From positions 57,425,850-57,489,849 of the forward strand of contig NC_085861.1 of the NCBI RefSeq assembly GCF_034702125.1: 64,000 nucleotides of DNA. Direction: 5' to 3'. Positions 1 through 60,306 of the stretch are shown here, piece by piece; positions within the stretch are counted from its first letter, which is position 1, and each line of letters starts with the position of its first letter. This DNA is from Engraulis encrasicolus. Lineage: Eukaryota > Chordata > Actinopteri > Clupeiformes > Engraulidae. The translations under genes and the position numbers were made by a program. Below the pieces are notes generated by a model, which made no database searches, was not told the origin of the DNA, and was given only the letters and a program-made list of their open reading frames with translations.

Positions 1-46381
<46,381 letters not shown>

Positions 46382-46520
46382 GGTAGAGTATACTACTGCC
46401 ACTTCCTGTTTGGGTTAACACTTCCCGCCCTACTGCTTCCGCTAGTCCCGCGCCGTCACAAAATCCTTCAAACACAAACCACACACTCGCCAGTCACTCA
46501 CACACGCTTCTTTTACCGTT
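46382..46520. promoter_or_regulatory. Inferred bidirectional promoter of tmem67 and rbm12b
   Basis: The tmem67 start codon on the minus strand and the first likely rbm12b exon on the plus strand lie within about 150 bp. The interval is richer in GC than its surroundings, lacks an obvious TATA box and holds ETS-like cores (ACTTCCTG, TGCTTCCGC), an E2F-like TTCCCGCC and a CRE-like half site (CGTCAC). It is also free of recognisable transposons. The call is inferred from gene arrangement; no start site can be seen directly. Confidence 0.55.
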
Positions 46521-46556
46521 ATGAGATGTCTGGAAGATCGGTGGACAAAACATTGG
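46440..46556 (+). other. Candidate 5' noncoding exon of rbm12b
   Basis: A good donor (G then GTACGT) follows 46556, and the sequence upstream lies in the putative promoter. The coding exon at 61102 has a proper acceptor directly before the start codon, so an upstream noncoding exon must exist, and this is the best placed. The 5' boundary is a guess. Spliced to 61102, an ATG at 46526 would open a short upstream frame. Confidence 0.4.
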
Positions 46557-47047
46557 GTACGTTTATTTTTATAGTCTTGATTTAAAAGTTGAGATAACTG
46601 CTGTGGTGGACGTTAGAGGCGAATCGATTAGAGAAGTGTAGAACTAATAATTCAACGTCAACTCATATTGCGGTATTAAGCTTAACATTTGACAAAAACT
46701 GAACTTTGAAATGCTGGCTTTTTCAACATGTGTGGCCGTGGACAACCATGTTCTGTCTGCTGAGTGAGTTGAGTACTGCTTGGCGCGTTCGTCCGAGGCA
46801 ATGCATGGACCATTTTTATAAGTGTTTGAAGGTAAATGTTAAAACGTTAACAGGAAGACCGCTGTGCCCCCACTAGCGCCATCAGGACGGATATCAAAAT
46901 GATTAGTCAAGTCTTCCAAGAGCAACAGGCTCTGTCCGCGGGCCGAAGATAACTTGCACCTACAAACTTCTAGTTGTGCCAATTGTTGTTTATTTTTGGC
47001 TTCAGAGTGGCTACACCGTTGCTTGCATGCATTGCATAAGAGGAAAA

Positions 47048-47190
47048 CTAGGAGCACTCAGAGAGCGCAGACCTCCGCTAAGGAAGCTGCTTGATAGAAC
47101 ATTTGACTACCCTGTCTTTCCACCTCCTTCTATTTGTGGAGTTAGAAATAGGGGGGGGGGGGGTCCTGTTGTAAAAATGTAAATATCTCT
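47048..47190 (+). repeat. RTE-like LINE 3' fragment
   Basis: Shares CACTC.GAGAG.GCAGACC.CCGC and ACATTTGAC with the fragment at 7092; ends in a poly-G run. Confidence 0.5.
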
Positions 47191-48138
47191 GCATATACAA
47201 TTCAGGTGTGAGCACTGCAGATTTTAATAACGGCTGTAGAGCTGTTAGAACAGGACTTCACAGTTCCCTTTCACCAACTCTGGAGACATAAAGAGACACA
47301 CACCCTTTTAGGGCCTGGCTATACGGGAATGATTTTCCATGCCAGTGACAACGTTCCCAGACTAACCATATGAAACCCACCAGAAACGTGGCACAAAACG
47401 AGTTTTTTGAATAATGGGTTCCAGAGTGCGAAAATCGAGTAACGCAGGCGTTTGCGTTGCCATTGTTCCAGGCAAAACGGATTTGTTTACATCTGCGTCA
47501 CAGCCACATGGCTAAAAACAGTGAGGGATCCTCAGTGACCACTAGCTTTGCGCGCAACATTAATTCCATGCACAATGGCATCATCAGACAACTGTTTGTG
47601 TGGACTGTGGAGACACTTTCATTTCTACCACGGTCAATATTTTACGTTTCAAACTGCCCAGTGTGGGTCACTCGTGTTCAAAATCCCCAGTCCATATTTT
47701 AATGGGGCCGTGTAGGTTAGGTTTTCTGACCAAAAAACCCTGACAAACACGAAGCAAAGCTTCATATTATCTTTTAACTGCGCACCCAAACAGTTATCAG
47801 CAATGCATATTATGTATATGTCACTAGTTGAAACAGGCGTAACAAGCGGTGAGCGCGCAGCAGCCTCCAGAGGAGGGAGAAATACCTGCCCGGTATTGGT
47901 ATTCAACACCTTAGTTTAAACTTCTCAAGTTAAAAAAAGCAGCATAAAGTGTAGAACACAATCAACAGATGCCTAAATGGCAATGATTCGCTACTCTAGT
48001 CACTCCACAAGCTACACAAGGTGCCACATGCGCAAAGCTGGTAGCCTATTTTTCCACGTAGCACTCACTTCAGCATAATGAAAAATAACAACTATGCGAT
48101 GCTGGTTTTGAAAATAAGTCGGCTAGCAGCAAATGCTA
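47191..48138. other. rbm12b 5' intron, nothing recognised
   Basis: No open frame with family resemblance and no terminal repeats seen. Confidence 0.45.
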
Positions 48139-48146
48139 GTACACAT

Positions 48147-49674
48147 TAGGGCTTTGACTTGTGCCCCAAAATCATAGTCGAAGTTCGTTTCTAAATTAAA
48201 AACGATATTCGAATATATTCGAATATTTATCCATATTTTTACCATTAAAATTGCCCCAGTTAGACCTGATGTCAAGCTGAAGTTGTTCTTTCCCCCAGTC
48301 AGTGACTAGTAAAAGGCTATTCCAACCAGAGATGTAGCCTAATGGCCCATTAACAACATGCATTCAACCAGCCATTATTGTTTAGCAATCGTTCAGCACT
48401 TATAAGAAGACGGTACTTAGAGGTGTGAATGCAGATTAAAACATGGCAAAGCTAGCAGCCATGTCAAACTTGTAGCCCAAGTTAAAATTTGAATTGGATC
48501 ATATGGGAATCATGAGAATTGAGCACACAGCACCAATATCAACAAATATGTATTTATTTTCTATCACTAATGACGGACATTTAGGTATTGTGCCTGTAGG
48601 TCCAGGTAAGATGACTACCTCGTCTAAAAACGAACATTACACAAACTAGCAGTGCGCTAAAAACATGCTAAAAGCATGCTAACAAAATCATCACCTGGAG
48701 TCTGCCTGATCTGACACCCAGACCAACGAAGCTAATTTGGTCAAAATCCAAAAAACAAGAAGTTATTATCTTACTCTTGGCGTAATCACAGGTACTTGTG
48801 GGTTGAATCACATAATTCCAGAAACTCGTCAACAACTCCAGAAAGTAATGTGATGATGCTTTGTTTATTAACTGTAGCCATCATTGAGAGTAAATAGAAT
48901 GGAGGCCAAAATTCTATTTCATTGTTGAAGCCAAGTTGGAGCCAAGGTTGGACCCAAAAAGACCAAAAAATGGCCAAATCCCATGCATTCCTATGAGAGA
49001 CATAAAACCCTGTATCTCCCTTAAATGCCACTCCAGGGGGATCATTTTTCGCTCAACTAGTAGGTCCCCTTGCTCTCCAACTTACCAGGGTGGTGATTTT
49101 TTGTGGTGATGTTTTATTTTAGAGAGATATTAAAAGTTAAATTGACCAATGAGCATCAGAACATGGTTTGTTTGACAGTTAGAAGTCTTGTTGTTGTCCA
49201 ATCAGCACCTGCGTTTGGCGTTGCTAAGGTGGAATGTAAGTTGGAATGTTCCCAAATCTGGCTTCAAAGCGTTGAATGGCAAATAGCGTTGATTTGGCGT
49301 CCATTCTATTTACTGTCAATGGTAGCCATTCACTTGAATGGAACTCTGCTGCACTCATCTGCTTGATAATGCGGACTCTGGGGAAGACTGCCTGCCGCAA
49401 GTGTCCTGCTACGGAACACAGAGAGATGAGCCACGCACGCGACTCTCCTCAACACAGCTGTAGTGATTAACCAGCCATGGAAAAAATAAATTGAGACTGT
49501 GAATTGCGATGTTTACAAGGAAATAATTTTAATCAATAACAATGAAATACCCAAAAAAAGCAATACCCATGTCAGATTCGAATATTAATGGCCAATTAAT
49601 ATTCGTTCGAATGTCTCGAATTTTCTTAACATTCGACTTATATTCGAATATCGAATATCGAAGTCAAAGGCTTA
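48147..49674. mobile_element. hAT element, 1.53 kb
   Basis: Starts TAGGGCTTTGACTTGTG, ends GAAGTCAAAGGCTTA, with perfect 8-bp duplication GTACACAT (48139-48146, 49675-49682). Subterminal TCGAATAT words are mirrored on both sides. No transposase frame visible. Confidence 0.92.
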
Positions 49675-49682
49675 GTACACAT

Positions 49683-50689
49683 GTTGGGATAAGAAATTCC
49701 TTTAGTAACTTGACATGCTCCTCCTGCATACAAAACATCATACTTAACTAATGAAAGGAGTAAAGACATCAGACTTACAACTTGGTGAGGGCCAACCAGT
49801 TATGTAGACTGTAAACTCCCTGGTGATTGTTCTAATGTCTTCCAAAATATTCCAGAAGTTGCAGCATGCATGCTTATTCTTGTAAGAGCAACTTTGTCAC
49901 GAAGCATGGTGCTGCTAAGCAGCATGATTCAGTACAGTGTTGTTATATCTAACTTGTCTCTGTGGCATCTAGTAATGTTCAATTATGCAGCTTGCACATT
50001 CTGATATTCTGAACCTGCTATGTAGGCTACGCGCTTGCGGAGAGTAAAGCGCATAATAAAACCGTCTTTCGCTTTTTACAAAGGGGGGAAATGACGCTAT
50101 TTTTTTGTTAAACTATCCGTCGCTTAAAATGGACATAACTTCGGAATGGGAGAGGCTAGAAATGTATCGTTTTTAGTAATAAAAAGCTAAGATCTTCAGC
50201 TTTTAAACAAGCCATGGCATATGTCTGTTGATCGAAAACAAAATTTGCTGGGTCTGTTAAAAAAATGTGAACCTTTCTGGCACTGTCACTGGTCTAAGGT
50301 CCCTGCGTGACAGGTCATTTGCATGATAAGAGTGGGCGATCACGGCCATTAGCGAATACTTTGTTCTCAACAACTTCACATAAAGAAATGTGTATTCTGA
50401 AGCAAGCCTATCGTTCTCATTAGGACCCGAACTTTTCACTGAAACATGCTGTATGGTTGCAACTTAATTGCAACTCGGATTCAAAAAAACCCGCGTTGCG
50501 GTGTCATCTGGCCGAGGTCTTAAACAGATCATTCCTACCCCCCTAACTGTGTTTGCCTTGGCAATTATCTAATTAATCACCTTCCTCCAGGCCAAGTTAC
50601 CCAGGATCCACCTCTGACCCTTTGAAAGCAGATGTCTGCAAACCCATCTGCACCTCATTATCTATTACACAGAGAATACAACTCAAATA
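49683..50689. other. rbm12b 5' intron, mostly unrecognised
   Basis: Contains a short piece (about 50145-50225, with TTCAGCTTTTAAACAAG) related to the arms of the foldback element at 32310; otherwise nothing identified. Confidence 0.4.
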
Positions 50690-51012
50690 GGGCTTTCAGG
50701 CCGACCAGAACGGAGCCGGAGCTGGTGCCCGCACCAGTTACATTCGGCACTGAAGTGCTTATCTGCAAAACCCCCGTGTTCATACCAGGCTCTGAACTTT
50801 TTCCACACGTGACTGTGTCACCCAGATGAACCTGCTGACGGCCACGCTGTCATCACGGTTCGCAGAGAAAAAACTAGTATTTTGCAGTTCGAATTGCGAA
50901 CCAACTTTCCGGTTCGCGAACGCAAATATCTGTGACGTGAACACGACCGCCGGTTCACGATCAGGTGTGGGAACGGGCTCCAGCACGGTTCTCTGTCGGC
51001 CTGAACGCGACT
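50690..51012. mobile_element. Foldback MITE, about 320 bp
   Basis: Left TTCAGGCCGACCAGAACGG pairs with right TTCTCTGTCGGCCTGAA; inner GGTTCGC and GCGAACC words are also mirrored. No duplication resolved. Confidence 0.7.
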
Positions 51013-51283
51013 AGAGGTCATCAGACTAAAGGTGACCCCTCCCCCCTTTTCACGGTAACCAAAATGGCAGCCATTTTTTGGAGGTAGATTTGAGATATGG
51101 AAATGAATGGAGAAGTAGGCTCACCTCAATGGCTTAACTTAATAGTGTGAAAATGTCCACCAACACACTATACAAGGACAATAGTTGCAAAGTGTGTTGG
51201 TAAATATCTACATAATTAATATAATTTGTTTTTTAAATGTATTTTATCTACTCATGATTTAAGATATTTAGCCTGGTCTTTGG

Positions 51284-51735
51284 GTCATTTCATGTGAAAT
51301 CAGACACTTTGGGACCCAACCGACACAGATTTCAACCATACTTGCTGTGCCTGTTTAGTAGCAAGGTAGCAACCCAGAACTGCATTTTTGTGAATCTGAC
51401 ACCAATATTAAGGGAGAAACAGACTAGCAAAGGTTTACATGTGAAGGTAGGACACTATGCATTCAGCCTTGATTATATCAGTCAATGTAAGTCACAAAAG
51501 GATGTCTGATGTATTGTTTGAAAGCTCTTGTCTGGCTCTACAAATTACACACACAGCATGGAATACAACAACCTTCAGAATATGAATTATGATACATTGA
51601 AAAATTTAAAATTGAATATCAAAAAAATATAATCATATTTTAAAATTGCTGGTTTCTTGTTACATAGCCTGTAAGGTCATAAACAACACCTGAAAATGGG
51701 GTGTTTGGTTCTTTATTCGTTTCAGAGATAATGGG
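51284..51735. repeat. Unclassified repeat family, copy 2
   Basis: Same family as 42095 and 58098: starts GGGTCATTTCATGTGAAATC and runs about 450 bp to TCAGAGATAATGGGAC. Confidence 0.85.
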
Positions 51736-51899
51736 ACGTAAAGGTTGAAATTGAGTTGTAATGAAGTAGTAAGTTAATGGAGTAGTGTCAGCGACAGGGC
51801 TGGACTGGCCATCTGGCATTTAACAGGCATTTTCCCGAAGGGCCCTGCACCCTCGTCGGTCCCTATTCCAGGTACTCAAAAACTACACGGCTTCTGCCC

Positions 51900-53690
51900 A
51901 TTCTATGCGTTTACATGAGACACTTAAGTCCGATTTAACTCACTTTAAATCTTAATTCCACTCTAAAAATATCATGTAAACACTTACCGAACAGGATTTA
52001 AGTTTATTCCGATTTAAACTTAAGTCTGATTAAAGTGGGTGGTTTAATCCTCTTTTAAATCCGATTAAACACGTTCCTCTGTCATGTAACCTTTTATTCG
52101 GAATTACAATAAATCCAGTCGTTCCACGCATGCTCGTTGACCACATGATGGCGCCAAGAGACCGTGCTCTTTGCCAGAGAGAAAAACATGGCGGCACTTC
52201 CTGTTAATTTTCACATGAAAGTTTTGCTTAATAAGTGAGTTCGCAATTACCGGCGCGAAATGCATTATGGGTAATATTCGCCATTTTGAGAGATAAACAA
52301 AACAGCGTTGCCCCGGGATACATTTAAACGCGCATGATATTTTATATAGCCGGGTTACTCCGAGCATGTAATGTTGACAACAAACAATTCACACAACCAT
52401 TTAACAACCCCAAATTACTCAACATTTCGCTGGTAGGTCAAGGATGGTCTTGAGGTTGAAAACAAGACATTTTTGAACTTTTTAAGTGAAACCAGAATTA
52501 ATAAACGAACTTGTTTTGGAGAGATGTCTGGTAACTAACAGAATGCTAACTATCCGGGTTGCTAGCTAAATCCGAATATGTAATGTTGACAACAAACAAG
52601 TCACACAACCATTTAACAACCCCAAATTGCTCAAAATTTCGCTGGTAAATCAAGGAGGATATTGGGGTTGAAAACGAGACATTTTAGAACTTTGTAAGTG
52701 AAACCAGAATTTAATAACGAACTCGTTTTGGAGAGATGTCAGTTAGCCCACACATAGCTATGTCTTCAGTACAGCTTTAGCACCTACATGTCCTTAAATT
52801 GAATGTTTCATTAATTTATTCAACCAGTTCATGATATAGCTTCATTAATCACCTGTGGCCACTGTCTGTCATCGTCTATCCATGAAACTTTATTCAAAAC
52901 TTAATTCAGGCTGTCATTTTGATGGTCTCAGTCACCAGAATTGATAAGCGCAGCAACTAGATGGCATAACGGAGAACGGCACACTTCAGCAATGGCGACA
53001 GTGCACAATGGCGGCGCCCATGAATCGCAATGCAATCATTCTAAAATCTACAGAAAGCACCACTTTTACCCCATTACGAAATCCACAAATTATGACATTT
53101 ATTTACATCGTTTACTGGTGTGCAGCTCAGTGTCCTACCGCTTTGGGAAGGCAGGATCTGGTATCCACGCATTTGTTTATCTACCGTTTTGCGTTGCTAG
53201 GTCAATTTCGCGCAGGCGCACTAGTAATTGCGAACTCACTTATTTTAAGTCCCTAAGCGACTATAAATGTTGTGGCTTCCATATATTGATGTAAAAGTGC
53301 CCCACGAAGTAATGAAGCACAACAAAGTTACTCCACATTACTATTTGACCACTCGTTTTTTCTATGCTAACAGGGTAGCTAATGTAGCATTGTAAATGAT
53401 CCAGGGAGAAAGGGGGAAATGTTGTGATTTCAGTCCGCCCGAGGCAACGATTTTCGTGGGGAAGATGACCTGCATCTCGGTGGCATTGGACCACGCCCCC
53501 GTGCCTTATTTGGATCGCTCAGCACTTGCGTCCTCAGTCAAATCGCAATGCTTTATTTTCCCCAGACGTTTAATCGCATTTAATTGAAAGTGCCATGTAT
53601 GCACATCGCAAAATAACTCTTAATCCGATCTATTTAAATCGCATTTATTAAATCGGACTTAAAAACATCATGTACACGTAGCCATTGTCA
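51900..53690. mobile_element. DNA transposon, 1.8 kb, with a nested element
   Basis: Left GTTTACATGA...CTTAAGTCCGATTTAA and right TTAAATCGGACTTAA...CATGTACACG are inverted. Subterminal AATCCGATT-type words repeat. The core is replaced by the element at 52231-53243. Confidence 0.7.
52231..53243. mobile_element. TIR element, about 1 kb, perfect 20-bp termini
   Basis: ATAAGTGAGTTCGCAATTAC (52231-52250) is exactly the reverse complement of GTAATTGCGAACTCACTTAT (53224-53243). Inside, a block of about 180 bp (TAATGTTGACAACAAACAA... to TTTTGGAGAGATGTC) is present twice, at about 52367-52530 and 52581-52741. No transposase recognised. Confidence 0.85.
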
Positions 53691-53809
53691 ATGGACACAG
53701 TGGAAGCTAGACCATTTTAAGCATTCAAAGAAGGCAGGGTTGAAAGAATAAGCTCAGTAAAGGATTTTTAAAAAAAGTTCAAGCATCAAAGGGTATGTTG
53801 AAGCTGTAT

Positions 53810-54843
53810 ATCTACAACATCTACTACCACCCTCAATGACTTTTGCCCTGTTGCACTCACTCCAGTCATCACCAAGTGCTTTGAAAAACTGGTGCTGAGA
53901 CATATAAAAGCCTGTCTCCCCCAAACCCTAGACCATCATCAGTTTGCATACCGGGCAAACAGATCCACTGAGGATGCAATAGCCATTGCTCTCCACTCTG
54001 CACTGAGTCACCTGGAAAGACAAGGGAGCTATGTCAGGATGCTCTTCATCGATTATAGCTCAGTTTTTAACACCATCATTCCTGACATCCTAATCCCCAA
54101 GCTGAGACATCTAGGACTTCCATCATCCACATGCTCCTGGATCAAAGACTTCCTTGTTAATCGTCCCCAACAGGTGAAACTAGGTCACCATCTCTCAACC
54201 ACCTGCACCCTCAGCACCGGCTCGCCCCAGGGATGTGTGTTGAGCCCACTTCTCTACTCCCTCTACACGTTTGACTGTAGCCCCATCCACCCAGAGAACA
54301 TCATTGTCAAATTTGCAGATGACACAACAGTGGTTGGGCTGATAACCGAGGGAAAGGAGTAGGCCTACAGGGATGAGGTCCTGAAACTTGGAGAGTGGTG
54401 TGCATCCAACAACCTGGCCCTGAACATCTCCAAGACGAAGGAGCTCATCCTGGACTTCCGGCGGAACAAAGATGCTCCTGCCCCCCTGTACATCAATGGT
54501 GAACGTGTAGAGCAAGTGAGCTCTTTTAAATTCCTAGGTGTACACATCTCCGCTGATCTCTCCTGGTCGACTAACACCTCGGCTCTGGTAAAAAAGGCCC
54601 AGCAGCGATTGCACTTCCTCAGAGTACTTAAGAAAGAACAATTAGACTCAAGCTTGCTGGTGACCTTTTACCGTTCCACCATAGAGAGCCTGCTGACCTA
54701 CGCAGTGTCAGTGTGGCACTCAAGTTGCACTGAGGCTGACAGGAAGAGACTGCAGAGGGTGACCAAAACAGCGCAAAAAATCATAGAACAGCTTCTTCCC
54801 CAAAGCTGTTACAACAATGAACTCACACTTACTGGACAATGTT
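53810..54843 (+). pseudogene. L2/CR1-like LINE, reverse transcriptase to 3' region
   Basis: Reads [31 protein letters not shown] (motif A), [13 protein letters not shown] (motif B), FADDTT (motif C at 54312-54329), an in-frame TAG at 54360-54362, then EWCASNNLALNISKTKELIL and FKFLGVHISADLSW. Compared with the copy at 39532, about 150 bp are deleted at 54785. Its 3' UTR reappears at 57883-57979, beyond inserted elements. Confidence 0.9.
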
Positions 54844-54849
54844 CATATA

Positions 54850-56151
54850 TACAGTATATCACGAAAGTGAATACACCCCTCACAGTTTTGCCGATTTTTG
54901 AGTATATCTTTTCATAGGAAAGCAGTACAGAAATGTAACTTTGACACAATGATTAGTGACCTTTTAACAACATATTTAACCGCTTAAATTTCTTGTTCAC
55001 TCAGAAAAAAACAAAATACAGCCATTAATGTTTTAACATGTACTCACAATATTGAGTACACCCCAGATTAAAATCCGGTAGAGAAGGGGCTATGTTGGCT
55101 CGAATCGTCTCGAAATGAAACGAAATGAAAAGGGATGACAAGGGAGGTCATCAGTGTGCGTTTCAACCTTTCTTTGCATTGAACTTTTACATTTTGAGTC
55201 TGCATCTGGCTTAAATAGATTGGTGTGAGATTTGAATGCAATCCTATGGAGAATATCATGATCTGCTTCAGTAGTCACAGTGCATGTTGACATGTATGTT
55301 TCTTTTAGGTGTATTTCAGATTACCAATGTTGACAGCATTCATGCATCCCCAAACCATGTCAGTAACACTACCATGCTTGGCTTATGAGAGGATACACCT
55401 TTTTTGTACAACTCACTTGTTTACCACCACACATGCTTGACACCATCTAAAGCAAATTTGTTTATCTTGGTCTCAAGAGAGATGAACAGACCAATGGATC
55501 ACTGGAACCATGTTGTGTGATCTGAAGAGACCAAGATAAACAAATTTGCTTTAGATGGTGTCAAGCATGTGTGGTGGTAAACAAGTGAGTTTTACAAAAA
55601 AGGTGTATCCTCTCATAAGCCAAGCATGGTAGTGGGACTGACATGGTTTGGGGATGCATGAATGCTGTCAACATTGGCAATCTGAAATACACCTAAAAGA
55701 AACATACATGTCAACATGCACAGTGACTACTGAAGCAGATCATGATATTCTCCATAGGATTGCATTCAAATCTCACACCAATCTATTTAAGCCAGATGCA
55801 GACTCAAAATGTAAAAGTTCAATGCAAAGAAAGGTTGAAACGCACACTGATGACCTCCCTTGTCATCCCTTTTCATTTCGTTTCATTTCGAGACGATTCG
55901 AGCCAACATAGCCCCTTCTCTACCGGATTTTAATCTGGGGTGTATTCACTTTTGTGAGTACATGTTCAAACATTAATGGCTGTATTTAGTTTTTTTCTGA
56001 GTGAACAAGAAATTTAAGCGGTTAAATATGTTGTTAAAAGGTCACTAATCATTGTGTCAAAGTTACAGTTCTGTAATGCTTTCCTATGAAAAGATATACT
56101 CAAACATCTGCAAAACTGTGAGGGGTGTATTCACTTTCGTGATATACTGTA
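54850..56151. mobile_element. Tc1-type inverted dimer (palindrome), 1.3 kb
   Basis: Termini TACAGTATATCACGAAAGTG and CACTTTCGTGATATACTGTA, bounded by TA as expected for Tc1/mariner. The two arms (54850 to about 55478 and about 55528 to 56151) are near-perfect reverse complements around a short centre. Encoded transposase is not intact; open frames on both strands are mirror images. Confidence 0.9.
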
Positions 56152-56274
56152 GCTCCAACTGGTCCAGAACTCAGCTGCCCGCATCATTACTAAAACCCCT
56201 TCCTGTCACCATATTACCCCTGCACTGCAACATCTCCACTGGCTCCCTATCAAATATAGAATTCATTTTAAAAT

Positions 56275-57408
<1,134 letters not shown>

Positions 57409-57845
57409 TTTAAAATACTTCTCCACACCTTCAAGGCTATCCACAATCTTGCCCCCCCCTTATCTATCTAATCTTATTCACATTGCTGTTCCCTCCCGCC
57501 CCCTCCGTTCCTCTTCCTCCATTCTCCTCTCTGTCCCCTCAGCCCGTCTTAATACCATGGGTAATAGAGCTTTTAGCTGCTCTGCTCCTCAGCTGTGGAA
57601 TGCCCTTCCCCCTGACATCCGCAATATTGACTCTGTGCCCCTGTTCAAATCCAGGCTAAAAACCCATCTGTTTCAGATAGCCTATTCTTTATGATTCTTA
57701 AACTCGGTTTTATTTTATTTCATATTTAAATTTTTTAATTCATTTATTTATTTTGTTTAAAATTCTGTAAATGTGTCTTGTTTTATTTTTGTTTCTCTCT
57801 GTACAGTGTCCTTGAGAGTTTTGAAAGGCGCTTTTAAATAAAATG

Positions 57846-57882
<37 letters not shown>

Positions 57883-57979
57883 AAGGACTGTGCACTTCGT
57901 AGGGAAGCTAAAATCTCAGTATACTTTGTATAATGACAATAAAGGCTTTCTATTCTATTCTATTCTATTCTATTCTATA
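57883..57979 (+). repeat. 3' UTR and (TTCTA)n tail of the outer LINE
   Basis: AAAGGACTGTGCACTTCGTAGG and CTAAAATCTCAGTATAC match the 3' UTR of the copy at 39425-39540 (minus strand), showing that everything from 54844 to 57882 is inserted. Confidence 0.9.
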
Positions 57980-58097
57980 TGATGGCAACTAGTGGCTAGC
58001 ATGTGTTGAGGAATGTATGCCGAGCACTGGAGAGGTGAATCTGAACTTCCTGCATCCTCATGGACCATCTCCATCCTTCACATATTCCGATAGACAT

Positions 58098-59023
58098 GCT
58101 GTCATGTGATATTACTATGGTATCACCATATTATTACTAGGTGATTTGTATGCTGCCATATTTTTGAGTCCCGTTGTCTCTGAAATGAATAAAGAACCAA
58201 ACACCAGCATTTCAGGTGTTGTTCATGACATTGCAGGCTATGTTTAAGCTTAGACAAGGAACTGGCCATTTTAAAATACAAGTTTTTTTTATATTCAATT
58301 TTTAATTTTTCAATTTATGATCATTCATATTCTGAGGATTGTTGTGTTCCATGCCGTTTGTGTAAATTGTAGAGCCAGAAAAGAGCTTTCAAATAATACC
58401 ACGGACATATTTTTGTGACTTACACTGACTGAAATAATCAAGGCTGAATGCATAGTGTCCTACTCTCATATATAATCCTTTGCTAGTCTGTTTCTCCCTT
58501 ATTATTGCTGTCAGATTCATACAAATGCAGTTCTGGGGTGCTACCTCGCTAGCCTCGCGACCCCATCCTCTGTACTCCACCCAAAGATTTTGGCTCCGCA
58601 CATCGTCTGGCAAAAGCCTCGAGCTCGGTTCTCTCAGTGTTTAGCCAATCAGCAAACTGTTGAGAGTGATGAAGCGGAACTCACCCGTGAGCTCCGTTAC
58701 TGATTGGTTAAGGTAACTAAATTCACACTTTCGTTGTTATTTGTTTGCTTTTGCGACGCTATATCGTAACAAGCATGCTAATAAAGCACAATATGGGTTT
58801 TAATTTGAGTTTGGAACTCCAATTAATTTAAATGATAGAGTAAGATCAGACCATCTACCACCCTCCACGGAGATGGATTCCTCATGGCTTTTGCCAGACT
58901 GATTGACGGAGTCAACAGTCGGCTTTTCGCCCAGGCTACTACCTTGCTAAACAGGCACAGAAAGTATGATTGAAATCCGTGTCGGTCGGGTCCCAAAGTG
59001 TCTGATTTCACATGAAATGACCC
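58098..59023 (-). repeat. Unclassified repeat family, copy 3, interrupted
   Basis: Reverse-orientation copy of the 42095/51284 family ending TCTGATTTCACATGAAATGACC. A 390-bp element is inserted at 58551-58940. Confidence 0.82.
58551..58940. mobile_element. Short DNA element nested in the repeat copy
   Basis: Flanks ACCTCGCT (58543-58550) and ACCTTGCT (58941-58948) match 7 of 8; removing it restores the family sequence. TGGCAAAAGCC near 58608 is mirrored by GGCTTTTGCCA near 58887. Confidence 0.65.
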
Positions 59024-59094
59024 CTTTGATTAATGCGTTACTTCATATTCACACAGTTTTAGTCAATTTTTGACAGGGACTAAACCCTGGGAAG

Positions 59095-59320
59095 GAACAC
59101 GTGGTTTTACGTGAAGATAATGTGCACTTCAACAAGACAAAAACCCAAAGCATACATCCAAAACCACAGTGGAATGGTTGTAAAATGGAAAAAAAACACT
59201 CTGGCAAATGACAAGTAATGATTCCGGATGTAAATCCAGTTGAAAATCTCAGTAGAAAGAATCCTATATCAAGTAGTAGATGATGGACATATTGCACAGG
59301 AAGAATGGGGGAAATACCAC
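59095..59320 (+). pseudogene. Tc1-like transposase relic
   Basis: One frame gives QQDKNPKHTSKTTVEWL (second catalytic aspartate region) and a little downstream PDVNPVENL (third catalytic residue region), with a stop and shifts between. It is a dead fragment. Confidence 0.78.
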
Positions 59321-60119
59321 CAGAGAGATTGTAAATATCTTCGAAGTTCGGACCTCCCATTAAAAGATCCTGGTGGTAAAAGTTGCGTATATTTCCATTT
59401 ATTTCTGGGTATATTAACATATCGTAAATAATTCTTAGTTGTGCCAATACCAAGGCCTTGTTAGGCCTTGTAGTAGATTAGGGCCTTCTATGTGGTTTGA
59501 AGTGTGGTTTGAAGTGTAAAGTAAAGATAGCGGAGTATGTTGGGTAAACTTCACCACGAGAATGGATTTTGATGTGTTAGTAAACCAAAAGGGCAAGGCA
59601 ATTATTAGAATTGTTCCACGGGATCAAATGCCTCCATGGATGCGCATTAATGTGCTCAAATTTAAATGCTACAATGCTACACGGATCCATTGACTTTCAC
59701 TAGCTTAGCGACATGCTCCCTCTTTTAACAAGCAGTTATGATTTGATACGAAATTACGAAAACCACCAAACACAGCAATACTTTTCACACATGATCTTTA
59801 TCAGTAACATACCACAAAAAAGTGAAACGAAGCATTTTTAGTGTTCAAATAAAGAAGTTTGGTGGCATTTTCTGCTCCGTCTGCCATGTTTCAAACCAGC
59901 CACTACTAGACCTTGTTTGCGGGAGTTTTTCTGAGGTAATACGGTGTCCACTAGGTGGCGACCACTCTGGTGATGCGGTGACCATATTGCCCAGTGTGCA
60001 GCAGGCTTTACACGTCGTGCAACCAAGATTCAGAGATTACTATCTCCGTAATCATATTAGGCAGTGCAGTGGACAGTAGGCTTCTCAACATATCCACTTT
60101 GAAGTCGTGAATGGCTTAA

Positions 60120-60270
60120 AAGTTAAACAAGTCCGACAGGCAGACAAAGATGCATCTGTCTATGCACTGCCGCCTTGTGGACACAGGAAGGAATTACAAT
60201 TTAAAGAATGCGTTTCAGACAGACCGACAAACGGACGGACATACCCTCTTATAGAGATGCTAGGGCGCAT
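60120..60270 (+). repeat. RTE-like LINE tail fragment
   Basis: ACAGACCGACAAACGGACGG-type tail resembles the 7380 copy. Confidence 0.4.
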
Positions 60271-60306
60271 CTAAAAACGTAAAGCTTAGAAGTAAGTTGT
60301 GTTTTA

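Noticed and set aside
46400..46402. Upstream GTG as start of tmem67
   Set aside because: The in-frame ATG at 46381 matches the conserved N-terminus; GTG starts are rare in vertebrates.
55648..55911. Mirror-image frames in the Tc1 dimer as a new protein
   Set aside because: They are the same palindromic sequence read on both strands and lack transposase catalytic motifs.
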